Shown: positions 7,137 through 16,762, numbered from the stretch's first letter. The stretch is 42,429 bases of DNA from Clostridia bacterium (GCA_017512675.1 JAFWEY010000047.1:1-42429), one strand, 5' to 3'. Numbers and translations: made by a program. Notes: generated by a model from the sequence alone, not told the origin.

Positions 7137-9481
7137 ACGTATCACACCTGATTGAAACCGTACAGACCATTCTTCTCAAAAACTGCCGCAGGACGCTGGC
7201 GGAGGCCGACGCGCATCAGGTACACAACGCGCTGGGCGAAGCCGTGCTGATGGAAGTCACTCCCGAATGGAAGGCCTGCGAGGACCGCCGCGCAAACGGC
7301 AAACAGGCCGCCTACATTTCCTGCGAATACCTGATGGGCCGGCTGGTCGGCAACAATTTGCTGTGCCTGGGAATCCTGGGCCAGGTGCGCGACGCGCTGG
7401 GCGCATGCGGCTTCGACATCGCGCGGTTCGAAGAAATTGAGGACGACGCTTTCGGAAACGGCGGACTCGGCCGTCTGGCGGCGTGTTTCCTGGACAGCGC
7501 GGCCGCGCTGGACGTCCCGCTTCGCGGATACGGCCTGCGCTACCGCTACGGCCTGTTCCGGCAGTCGTTCGCCGCGGACGGAAGCCAGGCGGAAGAGCCG
7601 GACGACTGGGCCCGCTTCGGCGATCCGTGGAGCGTGCGGCGGGATGATCTGGCGGTCATCGTTCCGATGAAGACCGGCGACGTGCGGGCCGTTCCCTACG
7701 ACGTTCCGATCATCGGCTGGCAGGGCAAATCCATCGGCACGCTCAGGCTGTGGCAAACCGAGAGCCTTTCTGAAATCGATTTTGAGCTTTTCAACAGCCA
7801 ACTCTACCGGAAAGCCTGCGCCGGGAAAAACTACGGCGAGGACATCGTCAAATTCCTCTACCCCAACGACACGCTGCGGGCCGGAAAGCTGATGCGCATC
7901 AAGCAGCAGTACGTGCTGTCCTCGGCGACGGTTCAGGACATTCTGCGCAGCTTCCGCGAAACCTTCGGCGACGATTACCGCAGGCTTCCGGAATTCTGGG
8001 CCGTTCAGCTCAACGATACGCATCCGGTGATGGCGATTCCGGAGCTGATCCGGCTGCTGAAAAACGAGGGAATGCCGTTCGAAGAGGCGTTCGGCATCGC
8101 GCAGCGGGTGTTTTCCTATACCAATCACACCGTCATGCAGGAAGCGCTCGAAAAGTGGGATCTTTCCCTGCTTCGCGCCGTCGCGCCAGATATGGCGGAA
8201 GTGATCCTCGAAATCGACCGGCATTTCCGCAATACGGCGAAAGCGCTGAACGAGGAGGTCTCCGGCGACTTCTGCGTCACCGAGGGCCGGCGGGTGCACA
8301 TGGCGCAGCTGGCCGTGTACTGCACCCACAGAACGAACGGCGTCGCCATGATCCATTCCGGCATCCTGAAGGACAGCGTTTTCCGCCGCTGGCACGCCCA
8401 CTGGCCGGAGCGTTTTGACAACAAGACCAACGGCATTACGCCCCGCCGGTGGCTGGCGCTGTGCAATCCGGAGCTGACGGAGCTTCTGGAAGAGACGATC
8501 GGGAGCGGCTTCGTCGGCGATCTGAGCCGGATCGGCCGGCTCAGCGAACGGATCGACAGCGGCCTGGCGATGCGGTTCCATCAGATCAAGCAGCTCAAAA
8601 AAGGCCAGCTGAGCGCGTTCATCAATCAGCAGGAGGGCATTGAGATCCCGGCGGATTTCCTGTTCGACATACAGGTCAAGCGGCTGCACGAGTACAAGCG
8701 GCAGCTGATGAACGCCCTTTCGATTCTCGCGATTCACCGGATGCTGAAAAGCGGCGAACTGACGGATTTCACGCCCACCGCCTTCATCTTCGGCGCCAAA
8801 GCTGCGCCGGGGTACGTGCGGGCCAAAGCGGTCATCCGCTTCATCAATCAGATCGCGCGGAAGGTGAACGCCGATCCCGACACCCGCGACAGGCTGCGCG
8901 TGGCGTTCCTGCACGATTACAACTGCTCAAAAGCCGAAATCATTCTGCCCGCGGCGGACGTTTCCGAACAGATCTCCCCCGCCGGCACCGAAGCCAGCGG
9001 CACGGGCAACATGAAGCTGATGCTGAACGGCGCGGTGACGCTGGGCACCTGGGACGGCGCGAACATCGAAATCGTGCAGGAAGCCGGAGCGGAAAACAAC
9101 TACGTGTTCGGCGCGCGGGTGGAAGAGCTGAACGAAATCCGGGACACCTACGACCCGACGGAGATCTACGATTCGAACGAAATCCTCCGCGGCGCGCTGG
9201 ATCAGATGATCGACGGAACCTTCCCGGATCCCGACGGGTCGCTTCGGGAGCTGTACGACAGCCTTCTCAAGGGCGCGTCCTGGCACAGGCCGGATCACTA
9301 TTTCGTGCTCCGGGATTTCGCCAGCTATCTGGAAGCAAAACTGCGCGCGAACCGCGATTACCGCGACACCGCCGCGTTCTCGGAAAAGTGCCTGCGCAAC
9401 ATCGCAGGCGCCGGAAAATTCTCCTCCGACCGCACCATCCGCGAGTACGCGAAGGAAATCTGGGGAATCTCCTGCTCCTGA
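7133..9481 (+). CDS. glgP: Glycogen/starch/alpha-glucan phosphorylase
   Basis: Phosphorolyses alpha-1,4-glucan ends to glucose 1-phosphate with pyridoxal phosphate. At 782 aa it is slightly shorter than the 800-840 aa usual for bacterial GlgP. The PLP site is clear: EASGTGNMK with the Schiff-base Lys at residue 628, followed by GTWDGANIE (most family members have Leu where this has Trp). FGNGGLGRLAACFLDSAA and the KRLHEYKRQ motif are intact. The start codon lies within the malQ stop (ATGA), with AAGAGAGGG just upstream. Together with malQ it mobilises storage glucan. A large GC hairpin at 9496-9529 ends the unit. Confidence 0.96.
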   Translation: MNVSHLIETVQTILLKNCRRTLAEADAHQVHNALGEAVLMEVTPEWKACEDRRANGKQAAYISCEYLMGRLVGNNLLCLGILGQVRDALGACGFDIARFEEIEDDAFGNGGLGRLAACFLDSAAALDVPLRGYGLRYRYGLFRQSFAADGSQAEEPDDWARFGDPWSVRRDDLAVIVPMKTGDVRAVPYDVPIIGWQGKSIGTLRLWQTESLSEIDFELFNSQLYRKACAGKNYGEDIVKFLYPNDTLRAGKLMRIKQQYVLSSATVQDILRSFRETFGDDYRRLPEFWAVQLNDTHPVMAIPELIRLLKNEGMPFEEAFGIAQRVFSYTNHTVMQEALEKWDLSLLRAVAPDMAEVILEIDRHFRNTAKALNEEVSGDFCVTEGRRVHMAQLAVYCTHRTNGVAMIHSGILKDSVFRRWHAHWPERFDNKTNGITPRRWLALCNPELTELLEETIGSGFVGDLSRIGRLSERIDSGLAMRFHQIKQLKKGQLSAFINQQEGIEIPADFLFDIQVKRLHEYKRQLMNALSILAIHRMLKSGELTDFTPTAFIFGAKAAPGYVRAKAVIRFINQIARKVNADPDTRDRLRVAFLHDYNCSKAEIILPAADVSEQISPAGTEASGTGNMKLMLNGAVTLGTWDGANIEIVQEAGAENNYVFGARVEELNEIRDTYDPTEIYDSNEILRGALDQMIDGTFPDPDGSLRELYDSLLKGASWHRPDHYFVLRDFASYLEAKLRANRDYRDTAAFSEKCLRNIAGAGKFSSDRTIREYAKEIWGISCS

Positions 9482-9495
9482 GCAGGCAAGCGATC

Positions 9496-9529
9496 CGGCG
9501 CGGCGGCGCTGTCAGCGCCTGCCGCGCCG
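9496..9529 (+). terminator. Long hairpin after glgP (no clear T-tract)
   Basis: A nine-base arm 9496-9504 pairs with 9521-9529 and continues with a six-base inner stem (9505-9510 with 9514-9519) around a 3-base loop; one base is bulged. It is very stable but followed by a GC-rich sequence rather than Ts. Probably the 3' end or a stability element of the upstream transcript. Confidence 0.5.
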
Positions 9530-9620
9530 CGGCACGTTCACGCGACCGGGTGCCGTCCGCCAAAAACAGCGCCCATACGCTGTTTTCAGGCAAATAAACG
9601 CATTATTGAAGCAGCGGAAA

Positions 9621-9649
9621 TTGACAAACCACCCGGTCAATGCTACAAT
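9621..9649 (+). promoter_or_regulatory. Promoter of the Ca2+-ATPase/terD unit
   Basis: TTGACA (9621-9626), 17-base spacer, TACAAT (9644-9649), with TG one base upstream of the -10. It is a near-consensus sigma-70/sigma-A promoter about 70 bases before the ATPase start, separating this unit from malQ-glgP. Confidence 0.8.
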
Positions 9650-9722
9650 TCCACATGTGTAAAAACGGATCCCCGAATGCATGTCACGGATACGGCCCGC
9701 AAGCGGGCAAAAGGAGAACGCA

Positions 9723-12320
9723 ATGAAACTGAACGGATTGACCAAACAGCAGGTAGAAGACAGCCGCAGGCAATACGGCGCGAACACGCTGACGCAGATC
9801 CCGCCGGATCCGCTGTGGAAAAAGATCCTGGAAGGGTTCAAGGATCCGATGATCATGATCCTTCTGGTGGCATTGGTGGTGCAGGTCGTGCTGTTCTTCC
9901 TGCATCAGGCGGAATGGTTCGAGCCGGTCGGCATCCTGATCGCGATCCTGATCGCCAACGGCGTATCCTCCATCAGCGAAAGCAGACAGGAAGGAAAGGC
10001 CTCGGTTCTGAAGGCGGAGGAAGAAGCCAAGGAAACTGCAAAGGTCATTCGCGACGGCGAGCTGCATGAAATCCATGTCAGCGAAGTCGTCGTGGGCGAC
10101 ATCGTCTTTCTGCAGGCGGGCGACAAGATCTCCGCGGACGGCGAAATCGTGGACGGGTCCATACGCGTGGATCAGGCCGCGCTCAACGGCGAAACCGAGG
10201 AGGCGGAAAAGGTCCCCTGCGAGGCGGGCGATACCTATGAAATCAAGGACCTGCTGAACCGCCATTACGCGTACCGCGGCACCGTGGTCTGCGGCGGCGA
10301 GGGATACCTTGAAGTCAAGGTCGTCGGCGACCGCACGCTGTTCGGGGAGCTGGCGCTTGAGGTTCAGGAGGATACCCGCCAGACGCCGCTGCAGGTGAAG
10401 CTCTCCAAGCTGGCCAATCAGATTTCCACCTTCGGCTACATCGGCGCCATCGCGATCGTGCTGGGAATCCTGATCAAGACGCTGGCGACCGGCAGCATCC
10501 CCGCCGGGATCTACGAGTGGATCCGCCTGATCATGGACGCGGTTACCGTCGCGGTCACGATCATCGTTTGCGCGGTGCCGGAGGGACTGCCGATGCTGAC
10601 CAGCATCCTGCTTTCGTTCCAGAGCCTGCGCATGGCAAAGGATAACGTTCTGGTCCGCAAAATCAACGGTCTTGAAACCGCCGGCAGCCTTTCGATTCTG
10701 TTCAGCGACAAAACCGGCACCATCACCGAGGGCCGCCTTTCCGTGGTGGAAATGGCGACGGGCAACGTGCGGGTCTACGACGCGCTGAGCAAAATGCCGC
10801 CGGTACTGTCGGTGGACGTGGTCACCGGCATCGGCGTCAACAACAGCGCCACGGTCAGCGGCGGGCAGATCATCGGCGGCAACTCGACGGACCGCGCGAT
10901 GATGGCTTTCCTGATGGAATCCGACGCCACCAACGCGATGGCCGGGGAAGACGTCCGCTCCTTCAGCGCGTTTGACTCCAACAAGAAGTGCTCCTCCGTC
11001 ACGATCACCCGGGACGGAAAAGCGGTCACCTACATCAAAGGCGCGCCGGAGAGGATTCTGGACCGCTGCACGAAATACATCGATGAAGAGGGAGAAGAAA
11101 AGCCCCTCACCGAAAAGAACTACCTGACGCAGTACATCGACCGGCAGGCCGGCCGTTCGATGCGGATCCTCGCGGTCGCCAAGGCGTATTCGGAGACCGA
11201 CGAAGGCGAACTGACCCTGATCTGCGTGATCAGCATCCGCGACAACGTGCGCAAGAAAGCGGTGGACGCCATCCGCGAAGTGTGCAACGCCGGCATTCAG
11301 GTGGTTATGGTAACCGGCGACCGAAAGGAAACCGCGGTGGCCATCGCCAGGGAAGCCGGTTTGCTGACGAATCCGGAAGACATCGCGGTGACCTCTGCCG
11401 AAATGGCGGAAAAGACCGACGAAGAACTGAAAGAGATGATTCCGCATCTGCGCGTCGTGTCCCGCGCGCTGCCGACCGACAAGAGCCGGCTGGTGCGAAT
11501 CGCGCAGGAGCTGGATCTGGTGGTCGGCATGACCGGCGACGGCGTCAACGACTCGCCGGCGCTCAAGAAGGCGGACGTCGGCTTTGCGATGGGCAGCGGC
11601 ACCGAGGTCGCCAAGGAAGCCGGCGACATCACGATCCTGGACGACAACTTCTCCTCCATCGAAAAGGCGATCCTGTACGGCCGCACGATGTTCAAGAGCA
11701 TCCGCAAGTTCCTGATCTTCCAGCTGACGGTCAACGTCGCCGCGGTGCTGACCTGCTTCATCGGTCCGCTTCTGGGCGAAAACGTGGTCATGACGGTCAT
11801 TCAGCTGCTGCTGATCAACCTGGCTATGGATACCCTGGCGGCCATCGCGTTCGGCAGCGAGCCCGCATTGAAGGAGTACATGCGCGAAAAGCCGATTCCG
11901 CGCAGCGCGAGCATCGTTTCGAAGGACATGCTGATCGAAATCCTGATCAGCGCGGCGTACATCACCTTCATCTGCCTGGGCATCCTGTTTGTCCCGCCGA
12001 TCCGCAATCTGTACCGCACCGCGGATACCGTGTATCTGAAATCGGCGCTGTTCGCCACCTTCATGATGGCGATCACGTTCAACGGCTTCAACGCGCGCAC
12101 GGAGCACCTGAATCCGTTTGAAGGCATCGGCCGCAACCGCAACTTCCTGCTGGTCATGCTGGCGATCTTCCTGATGCAGTTCATCTTCGTCACCTTCGGC
12201 GGCGAAGCGCTGAGCGTCACCCCGCTGACCGCGCAGGGCTGGCTGGTTTCCGTCGTGCTGGCATTCCTGATCATCCCGATCGATATGGTTCGCAAGATGA
12301 TCCTGCACAAGCCGCAATAA
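9723..12320 (+). CDS. P-type cation ATPase, PMCA-like (P2B) calcium pump
   Basis: An 866-aa P2-type ATPase that probably exports Ca2+ from the cytoplasm. Visible motifs are the actuator TGE-like segment (NGETEEAEK), PEGLP in M4 (residues 286-290), the phosphorylation site DKTGT with Asp329, and the hinge TGDGVND (604-610). M6 reads NLAMDT, the N-x-x-M-D pattern of PMCA-type pumps, rather than the N-x-x-T-D of SERCA types. The ATG at 9723 follows AAAAGGAGA; an upstream in-frame ATG at 9681 has no ribosome site. It precedes three TerD genes, whose products bind Ca2+ in studied cases, so the unit may be calcium-linked. Mn2+ transport is an alternative. Confidence 0.9.
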   Translation: MKLNGLTKQQVEDSRRQYGANTLTQIPPDPLWKKILEGFKDPMIMILLVALVVQVVLFFLHQAEWFEPVGILIAILIANGVSSISESRQEGKASVLKAEEEAKETAKVIRDGELHEIHVSEVVVGDIVFLQAGDKISADGEIVDGSIRVDQAALNGETEEAEKVPCEAGDTYEIKDLLNRHYAYRGTVVCGGEGYLEVKVVGDRTLFGELALEVQEDTRQTPLQVKLSKLANQISTFGYIGAIAIVLGILIKTLATGSIPAGIYEWIRLIMDAVTVAVTIIVCAVPEGLPMLTSILLSFQSLRMAKDNVLVRKINGLETAGSLSILFSDKTGTITEGRLSVVEMATGNVRVYDALSKMPPVLSVDVVTGIGVNNSATVSGGQIIGGNSTDRAMMAFLMESDATNAMAGEDVRSFSAFDSNKKCSSVTITRDGKAVTYIKGAPERILDRCTKYIDEEGEEKPLTEKNYLTQYIDRQAGRSMRILAVAKAYSETDEGELTLICVISIRDNVRKKAVDAIREVCNAGIQVVMVTGDRKETAVAIAREAGLLTNPEDIAVTSAEMAEKTDEELKEMIPHLRVVSRALPTDKSRLVRIAQELDLVVGMTGDGVNDSPALKKADVGFAMGSGTEVAKEAGDITILDDNFSSIEKAILYGRTMFKSIRKFLIFQLTVNVAAVLTCFIGPLLGENVVMTVIQLLLINLAMDTLAAIAFGSEPALKEYMREKPIPRSASIVSKDMLIEILISAAYITFICLGILFVPPIRNLYRTADTVYLKSALFATFMMAITFNGFNARTEHLNPFEGIGRNRNFLLVMLAIFLMQFIFVTFGGEALSVTPLTAQGWLVSVVLAFLIIPIDMVRKMILHKPQ

Positions 12321-12361
12321 TTCAACACACCGACATCAACGATCAGAATGGAGGAATCACC

Positions 12362-12940
12362 ATGGCAGTGAATCTCGTAAAAGGACAAAAGGTGGACCTG
12401 ACCAAGGGCAATCCGGGCCTGACAAAGCTTCTGGTCGGCCTGGGCTGGGATATCAACCGCTATGACGGCGGTGCGGAATTCGATCTGGATTCCGAGGCGT
12501 TCCTTCTGGGCGCGTCCGGAAAAGTCACTTCGGATGAAGACTTCGTATTCTACGGCGCTCCGGAGCACGCGTCCGGCGCGGTCAGGCACACCGGCGACAA
12601 CCGCACCGGCGAAGGAGAAGGCGACGACGAGCAGATGCTGGTGGATCTGAGCAAGGTGCCGGCGTCCATTTCGAAAATCGATTTCACCGTAACCATCTAC
12701 GACGCGGACGTGCGCCGGCAGAATTTCGGCCAGGTGGAGAACGCTTTCATTCGCATCGTCGACGAAGTCAGCGGCAGGGAACTGATCCACTTCGATCTGG
12801 GCGAGGATTTCTCCATCGAAACCGCGGTCGTGGTGGGCGAGCTCTACCGGAACAACGGCGAATGGAAGTTCAGCGCCATCGGCAACGGCTTCCAGGGCGG
12901 CCTGGAAGCGCTCTGCCGCAACTTCGGCGTAAACGTATAA
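12362..12940 (+). CDS. terD: TerD family protein (first of three)
   Basis: 192 aa, the normal TerD length. It has the family pattern: N-terminal [43 protein letters not shown] and a C-terminal [12 protein letters not shown]. The acidic FDLDS and GDN...GDDE segments correspond to the Ca2+-binding sites known in TerD structures. Cytosolic. TerD proteins are linked to tellurite, oxidative and phage stress and probably act as calcium-dependent scaffolds at membranes. The ATG follows GGAGG, 41 bases after the ATPase stop, so the genes are almost certainly cotranscribed. Confidence 0.94.
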   Translation: MAVNLVKGQKVDLTKGNPGLTKLLVGLGWDINRYDGGAEFDLDSEAFLLGASGKVTSDEDFVFYGAPEHASGAVRHTGDNRTGEGEGDDEQMLVDLSKVPASISKIDFTVTIYDADVRRQNFGQVENAFIRIVDEVSGRELIHFDLGEDFSIETAVVVGELYRNNGEWKFSAIGNGFQGGLEALCRNFGVNV

Positions 12941-12959
12941 CGGAAAAGGAGGAATTACG

Positions 12960-13550
12960 ATGTCTGTCAATCTGCAGAAAGGCCAGAAAGTGGATTTGCG
13001 CAAATCGGACGGCAACGCCCTGCGCTTCGTAATGGTCGGCCTCGGCTGGGATGAAGCGGAACGGAAGCGCGGTTTCTTCGCGCCGAAGCCGCAGACCATC
13101 GACTGTGACGCGACTGTGTTTCTTCTGACCGACGGGAAGCTCAGGGACAGCTCCGATATCGTCTATTACAACAACCTGGCGCACAAATCCGGCGCGGTGC
13201 GCCACATGGGCGACAATCTGACCGGCGCGGGCGAAGGCGACGACGAACAGATCCTGGTGGAGCTGAACAAGCTGCCCGAAACCTACGACCGGCTGGTGTT
13301 TGTGGTCAATATCTACCGCGCTGCCGAGAAGAAACAGCATTTCGGAATGATCCGCAACGCGTTCATCCGCGTCTGCGACGGCGACAACAACCAGGAGCTG
13401 TGCCGCTACAATCTCTCCGAAAACTACGACGGCATGACGGCCATGGTTTGCGGCGAGGTTTACCGCAGAAACGGCAGCTGGAAATTCAACGCCATCGGCC
13501 AGGCAACCACGGACGGTTCCATCAGCGCGCTGGCGAAGCGGTATCAGTAA
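12960..13550 (+). CDS. Divergent TerD-family protein (second of three)
   Basis: 196 aa, clearly of the TerD fold (KGQKVDLRK at the start, VGLGWDEAE, GDNLTGAGEGDDE, GEVYRRNGSWKFNAIG) but more diverged than its neighbours. The usual YDGG-x-DFDLDAS segment is replaced by a basic stretch and IDCDATVFLL, so one acidic calcium site is altered while GDN...GDDE is kept. The C-terminal QGGLEAL signature is also lost. It may be a TerX/TerZ-like partner rather than a redundant copy. The start is fixed by AAAGGAGG, 19 bases after the previous gene. Confidence 0.9.
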   Translation: MSVNLQKGQKVDLRKSDGNALRFVMVGLGWDEAERKRGFFAPKPQTIDCDATVFLLTDGKLRDSSDIVYYNNLAHKSGAVRHMGDNLTGAGEGDDEQILVELNKLPETYDRLVFVVNIYRAAEKKQHFGMIRNAFIRVCDGDNNQELCRYNLSENYDGMTAMVCGEVYRRNGSWKFNAIGQATTDGSISALAKRYQ

Positions 13551-13603
13551 CGCGCAGGGGAGTCCCTGCCATCCATGAACATTGAATGCGGGAGGCGTGA
13601 AAT

Positions 13604-14191
13604 ATGGCAGTCAGTTTGGCAAAAGGGCAGCGGGTCAGCCTGGACAAGGGAATGACCTACGCGCTGGTCGGTCTGGGCTGGGATACGAACCAGTACGACG
13701 GCGGATACGATTTTGACCTGGACGCGTCGGCGTTTATGCTGGGAGCAAACGGCAAGGTTCGCCGGGATGAGGACTTCATTTTCTACGGCAACCTGAAAAG
13801 CAGGGACGGCAGCGTGACGCATACCGGCGACAACCGGGACGGCGCGAGCGAGGGCGACGACGAAGTCATTCTGCTGAATCTGGCGAAGGTGCCTGCCGAC
13901 GTGCAGAAAATCGCGATCACGGTGACGATTTACGACGCGCCGGTACGGCATCAGAACTTCGGTCAGGTTTCCAACGCCTATGTCCGCCTCGCGCGCATGG
14001 AAAACGCCGAGGACATGATCGGCACCGAAGTGCTCCGCTTCGACCTGGGCGAGGATTTCTCCATTGAAACCGCGCTCGTGGTGTGCGAAATCTACCGGAA
14101 CGGCGACCAGTGGAAATTCAACGCAGTGGGCGCGGGCTACCAGGGCGGCCTGGAGGCGCTCTGCCGCAGCTACGGCGTGGACGTGGCATAA
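13604..14191 (+). CDS. terD: TerD family protein (third of three)
   Basis: 195 aa and close in layout to the first copy: KGQRVSLDKG, LVGLGWDTNQYDGGYDFDLDASAF, GDNRDGASEGDDE, then [14 protein letters not shown] and a final [16 protein letters not shown]. Both acidic Ca2+-site segments are intact. It starts 53 bases after the second copy with GGGAGG upstream of the ATG. It is presumably part of the same transcript as the Ca2+ pump, with the same likely stress role. Confidence 0.94.
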   Translation: MAVSLAKGQRVSLDKGMTYALVGLGWDTNQYDGGYDFDLDASAFMLGANGKVRRDEDFIFYGNLKSRDGSVTHTGDNRDGASEGDDEVILLNLAKVPADVQKIAITVTIYDAPVRHQNFGQVSNAYVRLARMENAEDMIGTEVLRFDLGEDFSIETALVVCEIYRNGDQWKFNAVGAGYQGGLEALCRSYGVDVA

Positions 14192-14221
14192 CACATTCAT
14201 TCGAAAGAGACGGTGACGGGC

Positions 14222-14638
14222 ATGGCACAGAACGATAAACCTGATATGCTGTTTTCGCTGGGAGAAAAACTGCGGTCGCTGGACAACCCGGCGTGGGACA
14301 AGGTGCAGGCCGTGCTTGGAAGCGCGCTGGGCGTCGGGTCGGCCGCCTGCCTGTTCCTGATGAAGAGCAACGAAGGGTTCCTTTCCCTCAATCTGGTTCT
14401 GGCGCTGGTTCTCGCGCTGATCGTGCCGCGCATCATCACCAACCGTCTGGAACGGGATTTTGACCGCGGGCGCAAGTTTCTGATGGTCGCGATGCTGATC
14501 TGCATCCTGGCGTTCGGCGGCTATACGATTCTGACCCAGGGGCCGCAGGCCTTTACCAGAACGGCAAAACCCGCCCAGGAGACGCAGCAGGCGCAGGAAA
14601 CGCAGGAAGAAAGCGCGGAAAACAGCGAAGCGCAATGA
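14222..14638 (+). CDS. Small membrane protein of unknown function at the end of the terD unit
   Basis: 138 aa with two hydrophobic segments (about residues 46-77 broken into a hairpin region, and 94-112) and a hydrophilic C-terminal tail rich in Gln, Glu and Thr repeats (AQETQQAQETQEE type). I do not recognise a family. It follows the third terD by 30 bases and shares its orientation, so a membrane partner role for the Ter proteins is possible but unproven. The start is uncertain: the ATG at 14222 lacks an ideal ribosome site, and a GTG at 14213 is close to GAAAGAGA. Confidence 0.7.
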   Translation: MAQNDKPDMLFSLGEKLRSLDNPAWDKVQAVLGSALGVGSAACLFLMKSNEGFLSLNLVLALVLALIVPRIITNRLERDFDRGRKFLMVAMLICILAFGGYTILTQGPQAFTRTAKPAQETQQAQETQEESAENSEAQ

Positions 14639-14643
14639 ATCGC

Positions 14644-14672
14644 TTGACAAGTCAATAAAGCTGTGCTATACT
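14644..14672 (+). promoter_or_regulatory. Promoter of greA-lysS
   Basis: TTGACA (14644-14649), 17-base spacer, TATACT (14667-14672) with a TGC extended -10. It is a near-perfect vegetative promoter that begins 6 bases after the stop of the membrane-protein gene. Transcription would start near 14680, giving a leader of about 70 bases before greA. Confidence 0.85.
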
Positions 14673-14690
14673 CTGTCTTGTTTGAAAGCA

Positions 14691-14752
14691 GGGGGAACAC
14701 TGCGCTTTCGGAGCGCAGTGTTCCTTCTATAGCTGTTTAAGGAGGTTCCCCC
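14691..14752 (+). promoter_or_regulatory. Structured greA 5' leader (candidate attenuator)
   Basis: A perfect 13-bp hairpin (14694-14706 with 14712-14724, loop TTCGG) sits in the leader about 15 bases after the predicted transcription start, followed by a T-rich but broken stretch. GGGGGAAC at 14691-14698 is also exactly complementary to GTTCCCCC at 14745-14752, which lies between the ribosome site (AAGGAGG, 14739-14745) and the ATG. The two pairings exclude each other, so the leader could switch between an open and a blocked start. The pairing is seen directly; regulation is inferred. Confidence 0.5.
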
Positions 14753-15244
14753 ATGGCAGAAAACGATATGTCCGAACGGGTGGTTTTGACCCCGGAAGGC
14801 AAGAAAAAGCTGGAAGACGAACTGTACGAGCTGAAGACCGTCAAACGCGCGGAAATCGCCAGGGAAATTGACGAAGCGCGCCGCCAGGGCGATCTGAGCG
14901 AGAACGCCGAATACGACGAGGCGAAGAACGAGCAGGGACGCATCGAAGGGCGCATCAGCACGCTGGAAGCGATGCTGAACAACGCCGTCGTGATGGACGA
15001 CAGCCAGACGGAAAGCGACGTCGTCACCGTCGGGCGCCGGGTCCGGGTGATGGATCTGGAGTACAATGAAGAGGACATCTACACCGTCGTCGGCGCGACC
15101 GAAGCCGATCCGTCCAAGCTGTTCGTCTCCACCGAATCGCCGATCGGCATGGCGCTTCTGAACCGCCATGTCGGCGAAGAAGTCGAAGCGATCACCCCCG
15201 GCGGACCTGTGAAAATGCAGATCCTGGAAGTGTATCACAAGTAA
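14753..15244 (+). CDS. greA: Transcription elongation factor GreA
   Basis: 163 aa, normal length. It rescues backtracked RNA polymerase by stimulating transcript cleavage. The N-terminal coiled coil (about residues 10-78) carries the acidic tip GDLSENAEYDEAK with Asp47 and Glu50, the residues that enter the polymerase active site. The C-terminal globular FKBP-like domain is complete (TPGGPVKMQILEV). The ATG follows AAGGAGG. It is followed by lysS after 21 bases, a pairing common in Firmicutes and other bacteria. Confidence 0.97.
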   Translation: MAENDMSERVVLTPEGKKKLEDELYELKTVKRAEIAREIDEARRQGDLSENAEYDEAKNEQGRIEGRISTLEAMLNNAVVMDDSQTESDVVTVGRRVRVMDLEYNEEDIYTVVGATEADPSKLFVSTESPIGMALLNRHVGEEVEAITPGGPVKMQILEVYHK

Positions 15245-15265
15245 AGCAAAAGGAGCGTTGGATCC

Positions 15266-16762
15266 ATGCCAGAAGACATTACCCGCAGCGCCGAGGAACG
15301 CCGGGAACTCTCCGAGCAGAGCGCCATACGGCTTGATAAGCTGAACGCGCTCCGGCAGGCAGGAGCGGACCCCTGCCGGATCGTTTCCTACGACCAGACA
15401 CACCATTCCGCCGAAATCCTGGCAGCGTTCGAAACGCTGGAGGGAAAGACCGTCAGGATCGCCGGGCGCATGCTCTCCCGCCGCGTGATGGGCAAAGCCA
15501 GCTTCGCCCATCTGCTGGATCGGGACGGTGAAATCCAGGTGTACGTGCGCCGCGACGACGTGGGCGAAGAGGCCTACAGGCAGTTCAAGGACGACGACAT
15601 CGGCGATCTGCTGGGCGTGGAAGGCTTTGTATTCAAAACGAAAACCGGGGAGATTTCGGTGCACGCGCAGAAGGTCACCCTTCTGACCAAGTGCCTGCAT
15701 CCGCTGCCGGAGAAATTCCACGGCCTGCAGGATACCGACGTGCGCTATCGCCAGCGCTATCTGGATCTGATCGTCAATCCGGACGTGAAGGATACCTTTG
15801 TGCGCCGAAGCGTCATCCTGCGCGAACTGCGCGCGTTCCTGGACGGCCGCGGTTTTCTGGAGGTGGATACCCCGATCCTCACTCCCTTTGAAATCGGCGC
15901 CACGGCGCGTCCGTTCTATACCCACCACAACACGCTGGATATCGACATGGTGCTGCGCATCGAAACCGAATTGTACCTCAAGCGGCTTATCGTGGGCGGC
16001 ATGGAGCGGGTGTATGAGGTCGGCCGCATCTTCCGCAACGAAGGCATGGACACCAGGCACAATCCGGAATTCACCTCCATCGAGGTGTATCAGGCGTATA
16101 CCGATTTCAACGGCATGATGGAACTGGTCGAATCCATGATGAAGACCGCGGCGCAGAAGGTCACCGGCTCGCTGGTCGTGCCGTACCAGGGCCGGGAAAT
16201 CGATCTGGGGCATTGGGAAAAGCTGACGATGATCGATGCGGTCAAAAAGTACAGCGGCGTGGATTTCTGCGACTGGAAGACCGACGAGGACGCCGTCGCC
16301 TGCGCCAAGGAACACCATGTGGAGCTTCCCGAGGTCCCGACAAAGGGCGCGATCCTGGCTGCGTTCTTCGACGCGTTCGTCGAGGAAAAGCTGATCCAGC
16401 CCACATTCATTTACGACTATCCGGTGGAAATCAGCCCGCTGGCCAAGCGCAAGCCGGACAATCCGGCGTTCACCGAGCGGTTCGAATACTTCATCAACGC
16501 CACCGAATTCGGCAACGCGTTCTCGGAGCTCAACGATCCGATCGACCAGCGCGGCCGCTTCGAGCGCCAGGTGGCGGAGCGCAAGGCTCTGGAACCGGGC
16601 TGCCGCGCCCAGGTGGATTACGATTTCATCAACGCGCTGGAATACGGCATGCCTCCCACCGGCGGTCTCGGCTTCGGCGTGGACCGGCTCGTGATGCTGC
16701 TGACCGATTCCGCTTCCATCCGGGACGTACTGCTGTTCCCGACGATGAAGCCCATCGACTGA
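15266..16762 (+). CDS. lysS: Lysyl-tRNA synthetase, class II
   Basis: 498 aa. It charges tRNA-Lys. There is an N-terminal OB-fold anticodon-binding domain (about residues 60-165) followed by the class II catalytic core: motif 1 around GFLEVDTPILTP, motif 2 in VYEVGRIFRNEG...HNPEFT, and motif 3 in GLGFGVDRLVMLLT. The ATG at 15266 follows AAAAGGAG. It is in an operon with greA. The stop at 16762 is followed by a good terminator hairpin at 16802-16839. Confidence 0.97.
   Translation: MPEDITRSAEERRELSEQSAIRLDKLNALRQAGADPCRIVSYDQTHHSAEILAAFETLEGKTVRIAGRMLSRRVMGKASFAHLLDRDGEIQVYVRRDDVGEEAYRQFKDDDIGDLLGVEGFVFKTKTGEISVHAQKVTLLTKCLHPLPEKFHGLQDTDVRYRQRYLDLIVNPDVKDTFVRRSVILRELRAFLDGRGFLEVDTPILTPFEIGATARPFYTHHNTLDIDMVLRIETELYLKRLIVGGMERVYEVGRIFRNEGMDTRHNPEFTSIEVYQAYTDFNGMMELVESMMKTAAQKVTGSLVVPYQGREIDLGHWEKLTMIDAVKKYSGVDFCDWKTDEDAVACAKEHHVELPEVPTKGAILAAFFDAFVEEKLIQPTFIYDYPVEISPLAKRKPDNPAFTERFEYFINATEFGNAFSELNDPIDQRGRFERQVAERKALEPGCRAQVDYDFINALEYGMPPTGGLGFGVDRLVMLLTDSASIRDVLLFPTMKPID

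Noticed and set aside
9684..12317. 877-codon minus-strand open frame opposite the Ca2+-ATPase
   Set aside because: Composition is dominated by His, Asp, Gln and Arg, as expected for the complement of a GC-rich gene; the plus strand has all P-type ATPase motifs.
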